Shown: piece after piece, positions 4,865 to 10,085 of the stretch
Position numbering within the stretch: position 1 is the first letter of the stretch
Layout: the number at the start of each line of letters is the position of its first letter
Source of the DNA: Oscillospiraceae bacterium
GTDB taxonomy: Bacteria > Bacillota > Clostridia > Oscillospirales > Ruminococcaceae
Direction: 5' to 3'
Assembly: GCA_031281115.1 (NCBI GenBank)
Contig: JAITFV010000251.1
Location: 1 to 10,085, forward strand
DNA length: 10,085 bases
Program-made: the position numbers and the translations under genes
The notes under the pieces: model-generated
Seen by the model: the letters and a program-made list of their open reading frames with translations, nothing else
What the model was told of the DNA's origin: nothing
The model's database searches: none

Positions 4865-6034
4865 TTAAGTCCTCTTTATCGTCCTCACGCTCACCACTGT
4901 ATCTATCGCTTCGACCTTCGCCGCGAGCCCGTGCTCATAACCCCTGACATCAAGCACAGTGTATGCGTAATCTTTTTTAGACTTGCTCTCCATGTTCTCA
5001 ATGTTCGCCTTTGCGTCTGCCATGACCTTGGTTATCTGCGTAATCACGCCGTCAACGTTCTTGTGAATCACGCAAATCTTGGCGTCGCCCGTCATATTCA
5101 TTGTCAAGTTCGGGAGGTTTACACTATTTGTAATGTTGCCGTTTTCAAGGAAATCAATAAGCTGCTGTGCCGCCATGACCGCGCAGTTGTCCTCGCTTTC
5201 TGGCGTTGACGCGCCGAGGTGCGGGATTGCGATTACTCCTTCGACATCAATCAGCACATCAGTCGGGAAGTCGGTCACATAGCAGCTCATTCCGCCGCCC
5301 TTCAGCGCGGCTATTACCGCCTCGTCGTCAACTAAATCGGCGCGCGCGAAGTTGAGAATCCGCACGTGCTTCTTCATGACTGCGATAGACTCCGCGTTCA
5401 CCATGTTCTTTGTGTCGGGGGTTGAGGGTGCATGAAGCGAGATATAATCGCAGTTCTCGAAGATTTCACGCGGGGTTTTTACGTAATTCAACTTCCTTGA
5501 AAGGTTCAGCGCGCCGTCAACAGACAGGTAGGGGTCGCAGCCGTAAACCTCCATGCCGAGACTTGCGGCGGCATTCGCGACCATTGCGCCGATTGCGCCA
5601 AGCCCGATTACGCCGAGCTTTTTGCCTTTAATTTCCGCGCCGACGAACTGCGCTTTACCTTTTTCCACAAGCGCCGGAACCTCATCACCCTTGCCTTTGA
5701 GGGTTTTGCACCACTCGCGGGCGGCGTGAACCGGGCGGCTTGACAGGAACAATGCGGCGATTACAAGCTCCTTAACGCCGTTGGCGTTTGCGCCGGGCGT
5801 GTTGAACACCACGATGCCTTTTTCGCTGCACTTGTCAACAGGTATGTTGTTCGTGCCGGCGCCGGCTCTCGCGATTGCGCGCAGCCCGTCGTTCAACGCA
5901 AATTCATGCATTGAAGCGCTACGCACCATGACGGCTTTCGGGTTCTCGATTTCTGTGCCGATATTGTATTTATTCTTGTCGAATAAATCCGTGCCGCAAG
6001 CGGCGATTTTGTTTAAAGTTAAGATGTTGTACAT
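4865..6034 (-). CDS. serA: D-3-phosphoglycerate dehydrogenase (ACT-domain type)
   Basis: This 389-residue cytosolic enzyme oxidises 3-phosphoglycerate to 3-phosphohydroxypyruvate with NAD+, the first step of serine synthesis. Counting from the chosen ATG (add 8 for the longer TTG frame that starts at 6058), GLGAIG (144-149) is the nucleotide-binding loop. NFAR gives the substrate Arg at 231 and PHLGAST the catalytic His at 272. A C-terminal ACT domain begins at about 318 (AKICVIHKN) and is probably a serine feedback site, as in other ACT-type enzymes. Where E. coli SerA has Glu in FPTEP, this protein has FPTDV (Asp at 259). The ATG at 6034 has AAAGGG about 10 nt upstream. The gene lies 60 nt after serC on the same strand and forms an operon with it. 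Confidence 0.93.
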   Translation of the reverse strand: MYNILTLNKIAACGTDLFDKNKYNIGTEIENPKAVMVRSASMHEFALNDGLRAIARAGAGTNNIPVDKCSEKGIVVFNTPGANANGVKELVIAALFLSSRPVHAAREWCKTLKGKGDEVPALVEKGKAQFVGAEIKGKKLGVIGLGAIGAMVANAAASLGMEVYGCDPYLSVDGALNLSRKLNYVKTPREIFENCDYISLHAPSTPDTKNMVNAESIAVMKKHVRILNFARADLVDDEAVIAALKGGGMSCYVTDFPTDVLIDVEGVIAIPHLGASTPESEDNCAVMAAQQLIDFLENGNITNSVNLPNLTMNMTGDAKICVIHKNVDGVITQITKVMADAKANIENMESKSKKDYAYTVLDVRGYEHGLAAKVEAIDTVVSVRTIKRT

Positions 6035-6094
6035 TTTAGGTAAGCCCTTTCCGCACAAATGTGCTTTTAAATAACGTTTTCCCGTTCACGAGGT

Positions 6095-7180
6095 TTATTG
6101 CAAAGTTGCGTTTTCCTCAAATTTTTTCATAAAATCAACAAGAGCCTGTACGCCTTCTGCCGGCATAGCGTTATAAATCGAAGCCCTCATGCCGCCGACG
6201 GAGCGGTGTCCACCGAGGTTTACAAGCCCTGCGGCTTTCGCGCCGGCGATGAATTTTTTGTCGAGTTCTTCGTTTCCGGTAACAAAAGTTACGTTCATCA
6301 GCGAGCGGTCTTTTTTCACCACGGGATTGCTGAAAATTTTCGAGGAGTCTATTGCATCATACAGAATCGCCGCTTTCTTCTCGTTATGTGTTTTCATAGC
6401 GGAAAGCCCGCCCTTCTCTTTTATCCACTCCAGCACTAATTTGCACATATAAATCGAATAGGTCGGCGGAGTGTTGTAAAGCGAGTTGTTATCATCGTAA
6501 ATCTTGTACTGAAGCATTGTCGGGGTTTTGGTTTCAGATAAATCGCGGATTAAATCCTCGCGTATAATTACAATTGTCACGCCGGAGGGACCCATGTTCT
6601 TTTGGGCGCAGGCGTAAATCAAGCCGTATTTCGACACATCGACCGGCTCGGAAAGAATACAGCTCGACATATCGGAAACAAGAGGCACACTGCCTGTTTC
6701 CGGCAGTTTCCAAAACTTTGTCCCGAAAATAGTGTTATTTTCGCAGATGTGAAAATAATCTGCGTTTTTATTAAATGTTGAGCTGTCGAGTTCGGGAATA
6801 TAAGAAAAAGTTTTATCTTTAGAGCTGGCAATAAGATTCGCTTCGCCGTATTTTTTCGCTTCACTGAAGGCTTTCCCTGCCCACTGCCCCGTCACCACGA
6901 AGTCTGCGGTACCTTTTTGCATTAAATTGAGCGGAACCATCTCAAACTGCATATGCGCGCCGCCCTGAATGAACAGGATTTTATAGTTAGCGGGAATCGC
7001 CATTACCTCGCGGAGCAGGTCTATACATTCGTTATGAACCGCCTCGTACTCCTTGGAGCGGTGCGACATTTCCATGACCGACTGCCCCGAGTTGCCGTAT
7101 GTAAGCAGTTCCGAAGCGGCTTTTTTCAAAACTTCCTCCGGCAAAACTGCCGGACCTGCGCTAAAATTATAAACTCTCAT
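6095..7180 (-). CDS. serC: Phosphoserine aminotransferase
   Basis: This 361-residue PLP enzyme of the class V aminotransferase fold converts 3-phosphohydroxypyruvate and glutamate to phosphoserine and 2-oxoglutarate, the second serine step. MRVYNFSAGPAVLP opens the protein exactly as in the family. QGGAHMQFEMVP (72-83) is typical of the PLP phosphate region. AQKNMGPSGVT (192-202) carries the Schiff-base lysine K194. GGHRSVGGMRASIYNA (323-338) holds substrate-phosphate residues near the C-terminus. An open frame extends upstream to a TTG at 7237, but AGGAGG (7185-7190) lies 4 nt before the ATG at 7180 and the resulting length is the usual one. serA follows, so the pair performs consecutive reactions. 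Phosphoserine phosphatase (serB) is not in the window. Confidence 0.97.
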   Translation of the reverse strand: MRVYNFSAGPAVLPEEVLKKAASELLTYGNSGQSVMEMSHRSKEYEAVHNECIDLLREVMAIPANYKILFIQGGAHMQFEMVPLNLMQKGTADFVVTGQWAGKAFSEAKKYGEANLIASSKDKTFSYIPELDSSTFNKNADYFHICENNTIFGTKFWKLPETGSVPLVSDMSSCILSEPVDVSKYGLIYACAQKNMGPSGVTIVIIREDLIRDLSETKTPTMLQYKIYDDNNSLYNTPPTYSIYMCKLVLEWIKEKGGLSAMKTHNEKKAAILYDAIDSSKIFSNPVVKKDRSLMNVTFVTGNEELDKKFIAGAKAAGLVNLGGHRSVGGMRASIYNAMPAEGVQALVDFMKKFEENATLQ

Positions 7181-7226
7181 ATGTGCCTCCTGTTTCTTTA
7201 TTAGACTTTTTGCGCTTTTTTCCTCG

Positions 7227-7275
7227 CCTGACACCAAAAATCCTGCATTAAAATTTGTCTGCTGTTTGGTGCAGG
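7227..7275 (-). promoter_or_regulatory. Structured leader of serC with alternative stems
   Basis: In the predicted ~100-nt serC leader, CCTGCACCAAA (complement of 7265-7275) can pair with TTTGGTGTCAGG (complement of 7227-7238) with one bulge. The same CCTGCA can instead pair with TGCAGG (complement of 7242-7247). The two pairings exclude each other. No terminator or known riboswitch is recognised. Confidence 0.4.
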
Positions 7276-7288
7276 GGTAATAATATCA

Positions 7289-7317
7289 ATCATAACATAA
7301 AATTCTTGCAATTGCAA
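7289..7317 (-). promoter_or_regulatory. serC-serA promoter
   Basis: On the minus strand, TTGCAA (7312-7317), a 17-bp spacer, an extended TGT and TATGAT (7289-7294) are present. The predicted +1 is near 7282. The -35 is the right half of the centre of the 38-bp palindrome. Confidence 0.65.
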
Positions 7318-7330
7318 GAATTTTATGTTA
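7293..7330. repeat. Perfect 38-bp palindrome between serC and the receiver/GGDEF-like gene
   Basis: Two 19-bp arms meet with no spacer between 7311 and 7312. The centre reads TTGCAA|TTGCAA. Each TTGCAA serves as the -35 of one divergent promoter, and the two -10 elements sit at the outer edges, one on each side. It may be an operator, a cruciform-forming site or simply a symmetric divergent promoter. Confidence 0.85.
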
Positions 7331-7334
7331 CAAT
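7306..7334 (+). promoter_or_regulatory. Promoter of the receiver/GGDEF-like gene
   Basis: TTGCAA (7306-7311), a 17-bp spacer, an extended TGT and TACAAT (7329-7334) are present. The predicted +1 is near 7341, giving a leader of only about 13 nt that begins at the ribosome site AGGAAG. Confidence 0.7.
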
Positions 7335-7353
7335 GAATGCAGGAAGTGACATT

Positions 7354-8211
7354 ATGAAAAAAAATATATTAACAATCAGCGATTCAAAAAATTTCCACTA
7401 TGTAATACAAGCGATTTTTAAAGGGCGGCACGCGGTTTTCACGGCGGAAACCGAAAGCGATGCCCTGTCTGCGCTTGCCGCGGAAAAAATAAACTTAATC
7501 ATCTTGACCCCTTCCCTCAAGGCAGGGCTTAAACAGCAGAGCAGCTTTAAGTTTCTTGAGGGGCTTCGCGCTTCCGGAAAGAAATTCGCGGATACACCGG
7601 TGATTTTAGCCGCGTCGAACGTTACGTCTGCCGTGATTTCAAAAGCGCAGAAAAATAAAGTTTCCGAGATTATAAAACTGCCGTTCGACCCCATAGTTCT
7701 TGACAGCAAAGCAGAAGAAACACTGCTCAAATTCTCGCATCCCCGCGAGCATCCCGACGTTATCACCGGGCTGCCCAAAAAATACATGGGCGAACTCACC
7801 ATAGCGGAGCTTCTCGCCGAAGGCAAAAAAGGTACGCTGCTCATGATTGACCTCGACCACTACAGCTTCGTCTGCACGAGCGTGACCGATAAGACGTTGA
7901 TTACCTGCCGAAATATAATTCAAGAGGAAATAGAGGACAAGGACAAGGCGGTCCTTGCGGTGATGAAAGGCGGCGGTTTTCTGTTGTTCGTGCCTGATTT
8001 GCGTGATAAAGAGAAGATTTTGGATTACGCGGCACGGTTAATTGAAAAAATTCTTGAACGCATAAAAGACGAGAAAATTTATGTTTCCATCGGGCTCGCG
8101 GTGTCGGAGCGGCATGGTAAAAACTATGAGGACTTGTGCTTTGCCTGTGACCGCGGCTTAGGCGAAGCCCGCAAACACGGGAAAAACATGGCAAAGTTTT
8201 ATAGCTGGTGA
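7354..8211 (+). CDS. Degenerate receiver fused to degenerate GGDEF domain
   Basis: This 285-residue protein has two signalling domains that have both lost key residues. Residues 1-125 follow the receiver fold. Strand NILTISD keeps one acidic residue (D10), and IIKLPF keeps the conserved Lys (K108) and the following Pro. The phospho-acceptor position in NLIILTPSL is Thr52 instead of Asp. Residues 134-285 follow the GGDEF fold: DVITGLPKKY (135-144), LLMIDLDHYSF (162-172), VSIGLAV (244-250) and a terminal GEARKHGKNMAKF. The signature reads KGGGF (205-209) instead of GGDEF, so cyclase activity is unlikely. I chose ATG 7354 because AGGAA lies 8 nt upstream. An earlier ATG at 7333 overlaps the -10. 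A second receiver-like gene follows 21 nt later. Confidence 0.82.
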   Translation: MKKNILTISDSKNFHYVIQAIFKGRHAVFTAETESDALSALAAEKINLIILTPSLKAGLKQQSSFKFLEGLRASGKKFADTPVILAASNVTSAVISKAQKNKVSEIIKLPFDPIVLDSKAEETLLKFSHPREHPDVITGLPKKYMGELTIAELLAEGKKGTLLMIDLDHYSFVCTSVTDKTLITCRNIIQEEIEDKDKAVLAVMKGGGFLLFVPDLRDKEKILDYAARLIEKILERIKDEKIYVSIGLAVSERHGKNYEDLCFACDRGLGEARKHGKNMAKFYSW

Positions 8212-8232
8212 TTTGATTTTAGGAGAAAGCCC

Positions 8233-8592
8233 ATGAAAAACGTATTAATAGTCGGCGAGAATATAAAAGAAATAAACAAGCTCAGGCGAGTTTTCGGCTT
8301 TGAATTCAAGGTCAGCGCAACGAATTCTCCCGAGAACGCTTTAAACATACTGCAAAATAAGACAACCGGTCTCGCTATTTATCATGCGGGCGCGGATTTA
8401 AGCCTGCTGTTCGATTTTTACAAAAAGCTTCGCCGAAGCACCGCGACGGAGAACTTGCCGCTTCTGGTAATTACCGATACAACGGTTTTGAAGATACTAG
8501 GCGAAACCGTCGAGATGGCGAGAACAGCGGTGATAGCGGATAATCTCAGCGAGGATGAAATGAGCGGGGTAATAAATTCGATGCTTTCTTGA
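8233..8592 (+). CDS. Stand-alone degenerate receiver-like protein
   Basis: This 119-residue single domain resembles a response-regulator receiver. Strand NVLIVGEN (3-10) lacks the usual acidic pair apart from E9. The acceptor strand GLAIYHAG has His51 where Asp is expected. LLVITDT (77-83) keeps the conserved Thr (T81). The final strand AVIADN lacks the conserved Lys. Phosphorylation in the usual manner is therefore unlikely. AGGAGA (8221-8226) lies 6 nt before the ATG, and the gene is co-oriented with and 21 nt after the receiver/GGDEF-like gene, so the two are probably co-transcribed and may act together. The assignment rests on fold pattern only. A different Rossmann-like domain is possible. 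Confidence 0.6.
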   Translation: MKNVLIVGENIKEINKLRRVFGFEFKVSATNSPENALNILQNKTTGLAIYHAGADLSLLFDFYKKLRRSTATENLPLLVITDTTVLKILGETVEMARTAVIADNLSEDEMSGVINSMLS

Positions 8593-8638
8593 ACAAACAA
8601 ATTGTTTCGGCTGTTGTTATTTCTTGGTAATTCCTAAA

Positions 8639-8672
8639 TAGACTTCTCGCTTAGGGTTACGCAAGAAGTCTA
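8639..8672 (+). terminator. Hairpin after the receiver genes
   Basis: A 12-bp stem with one C/A mismatch (8639-8650/8661-8672) encloses a 10-nt loop and is followed by ATATATCTTT. It probably terminates the two-gene unit. The rest of 8593-8799 holds a small GCTGC/GCAGC hairpin (8743-8756) and a possible -10 TATAAT (8708-8713) without a good -35. Confidence 0.55.
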
Positions 8673-8799
8673 ATATATCTTTCGTCATAATACAAGCAAA
8701 ACAAGCATATAATTCATCAATTACGGACGAGATAACCTTGCGGCTGCTGCGGCAGCGCTCCGGCTCATCGACTTGTCCATAGTTTCGGAGGGGGATTGT

Positions 8800-10062
8800 A
8801 TGTTTGTTTTAACTTTATCGAAAAAGCGCGCGCTGAGAGCGACGCTGGTGATTTTGGCGGTTTTTATCGGGGCAGCCGTCGGGATTGCGGCGGTGTTCAC
8901 TTCCATCAACACGGGAGCGGCGGAAACACTGCTTCCAATCTACTCGGTAGACAGACCCGACAATAAGATTTCGCTGACATTTGACTGTGCGTGGGGGAAC
9001 TCTAATACCGACGAATTGCTCGCAATTCTTGAAGAACACGGCGTTTACGCTACGTTTTTCGTGACGGGCGAATTTGTGGATAAGTTTCCCGACGATGTGC
9101 GGCGAATCCACGCAGCAGGGCACGAAATAGCGAATCATTCCGATGCCCACCCGCGGATTCGCGGCATGAATCTTAACCGGCTGATTGAGGACACGCGCGA
9201 AGCTGAGCGGAAAATAATGCTCGTAACAGGTGAGCGCCCTACGCTTTACCGTTCGCCGTACGGTGAATACGACGAGAACTCGATTAAGACAATCGAGGGG
9301 CTTGGTTACAAGTTTATTCAATGGTCAGTGGACAGCATAGACTGGCAGGAACCCGACCCTGCAACGATTATCAAGCGCATTATGGATAAAACCGTTCCGG
9401 GCTCAATCCTGCTGTTCCATAATGACTTGGAAAACACCGCGCAGGCACTGCCGGAAGTGCTCACAAGGCTGCGGCAGGCGGGCTTTGAGTTCGTGAGAAC
9501 CGGCGAACTTATTTACATGGAGGATTACACAATCGACCATGCGGGTAAGCAAATCCGCGAAGTCCGGACGATTATTCCTGCAGGCGGCGAGCTTGACGCA
9601 TACCCTGCGCTTACCGAGGCGGTTGAGATTCTGCTTGAGAGATTGTCCTATGAAGAAATCGCAGCCCTGCGCGACGGCGTTGCAGCAGGTGAGGGAATCC
9701 CCGCAGCTGTCGCGGTAAGAATCACACCGCACCTTTCAACAGCGCAGCTCAACGCGCTTTCAGAGCTTACGGCAGCGCAAGCGGAGGCAATCGCGGCTTC
9801 AATATTAGGTGAAACAGGCACAGACCCTGCGACCGGCACATTGCCCGAAGGCTGGGCTGACATGGAGGGCTGGGACGAAGCAAAGGACGGTCATCCCGAA
9901 GATGCGGTGCCGAGCAGGGAAGAAGAATTAAATATACCGAATTTAGACGAGCTGCTTGAAGGCGGGCAGACCGAGCATAATTTTGAAAATCCGGCTGCCG
10001 CAGGCGATACCGAAATGCCGAACTTAAGCGAACTGCTCCGGGAACTCGAAGAAAAGGGATGA
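8800..10062 (+). CDS. PdaB-like membrane-anchored polysaccharide deacetylase with acidic C-terminal tail
   Basis: This 420-residue protein has an N-terminal basic segment and a membrane anchor (about 12-34), placing the CE4/NodB deacetylase domain (about 46-240) outside the membrane. Motifs are TFDCAW (60-65, catalytic D62), NHSDAHP (112-118, metal ligands H113 and H117), RSPYG (151-155), DSIDW (178-182) and LLFHN (204-208, H207). The opening IYSVDRPDNKISLTFDCAWG resembles sporulation PdaB proteins. The second Asp of the usual TFDD is Cys63, as a non-Asp residue is also common in PdaB-type enzymes, so activity may be reduced or altered. Residues from about 262 form a helical, acidic extension with a repeated PNLxELL motif. 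GGAGGGGG (8787-8794) lies 5 nt before ATG 8800, so I preferred that over TTG 8773. Confidence 0.85.
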   Translation: MFVLTLSKKRALRATLVILAVFIGAAVGIAAVFTSINTGAAETLLPIYSVDRPDNKISLTFDCAWGNSNTDELLAILEEHGVYATFFVTGEFVDKFPDDVRRIHAAGHEIANHSDAHPRIRGMNLNRLIEDTREAERKIMLVTGERPTLYRSPYGEYDENSIKTIEGLGYKFIQWSVDSIDWQEPDPATIIKRIMDKTVPGSILLFHNDLENTAQALPEVLTRLRQAGFEFVRTGELIYMEDYTIDHAGKQIREVRTIIPAGGELDAYPALTEAVEILLERLSYEEIAALRDGVAAGEGIPAAVAVRITPHLSTAQLNALSELTAAQAEAIAASILGETGTDPATGTLPEGWADMEGWDEAKDGHPEDAVPSREEELNIPNLDELLEGGQTEHNFENPAAAGDTEMPNLSELLRELEEKG

Positions 10063-10072
10063 GTTTTGTAAT

Positions 10073-10085
10073 ATTATAATCGTTT
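10073..10085 (+). repeat. Edge of an inverted copy of the left-end repeat
   Basis: The last 13 bases, ATTATAATCGTTT, are the exact reverse complement of 108-120. As at the left end, the sequence lies just downstream of a stop codon (11-30 nt) and in the same orientation relative to the gene. The copy is cut by the window edge, so its extent is unknown. Confidence 0.5.

Noticed and set aside
6098..6452. Plus-strand open frames opposite serC
   Set aside because: They overlap the conserved C-terminal half of SerC and show no motifs or ribosome sites.
7181..7237. TTG-start extension of SerC
   Set aside because: SerC proteins start at the NFSAGP segment, and AGGAGG fits the ATG at 7180.
7181..7282. 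T-box or other known riboswitch upstream of serC
   Set aside because: The leader is too short for a T-box and shows no recognisable specifier, antiterminator or terminator.
7398..7844. 148-codon minus-strand open frame opposite the receiver/GGDEF-like gene
   Set aside because: It is a Ser-rich composition typical of a shadow frame, with no start signals. The plus-strand frame has fold-consistent motifs.
8815..9321. 168-codon minus-strand open frame inside the deacetylase gene
   Set aside because: It is antisense to clearly conserved CE4 motifs, lacks a ribosome site and has no recognisable domain.

Overview
This window looks like chromosomal DNA from a low-to-medium GC Firmicute of the class Clostridia, probably an Oscillospiraceae/Ruminococcaceae-type gut anaerobe. 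The evidence is the strong AGGAGG ribosome binding sites, consensus sigma-A promoters with extended -10 elements, an N-terminally anchored PdaB-like polysaccharide deacetylase, Clostridia-like SerA and SerC, and dispersed palindromic repeats. The genus is an inference. No rRNA, tRNA, CRISPR array or complete insertion sequence is visible.

Layout. At 1-137 there is a block of hairpins that looks like a dispersed repeat. A dCMP/ComEB-type deaminase (minus strand) and rsmA (plus strand) diverge from overlapping promoters, and the predicted rsmA start site coincides with its ATG, so the transcript is probably leaderless. A nitroreductase-fold protein follows and overlaps tsaD by an ATGA, and a strong terminator closes the group at 3251-3279. 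From about 3280 to 4860 lies an AT-rich accessory interval. It holds a four-helix membrane protein with a zinc ribbon at each end (minus), a 140-bp MITE-like element in its leader, a 31-bp inverted repeat, a 55-residue ribbon-helix-helix protein and a compact two-promoter locus. Next come serC-serA (minus), two degenerate receiver-type genes (plus) diverging from serC across a perfect 38-bp palindrome, and a PdaB-like deacetylase with a long acidic C-terminal tail. The last 13 bases match the repeat at the left end in inverted orientation.

The main discovery candidate is at 4581-4857. A consensus promoter drives a 31-codon peptide gene. A 13-bp perfect terminator stem follows it. A convergent promoter with perfect TTGACA and TATAAT hexamers faces back toward the peptide gene. 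A two-part direct repeat with conserved 8-nt internal spacing lies once over the peptide start codon and once at the predicted 5' end of the antisense RNA. Because the two copies are transcribed in opposite directions, the RNAs would be complementary at the start codon, early in the reading frame and at the shared terminator. This is the architecture of the Fst/par type I toxin-antitoxin system of pAD1, here with a divergent peptide and in what looks like a clostridial chromosome.

How the genes work together: RsmA (16S rRNA dimethylation) and TsaD (tRNA t6A) are translation-quality genes. SerC and SerA carry out consecutive steps of serine synthesis from 3-phosphoglycerate. The receiver pair lacks key phospho-acceptor and cyclase residues, so it is more likely a protein-interaction or ligand-sensing module than a c-di-GMP synthase.
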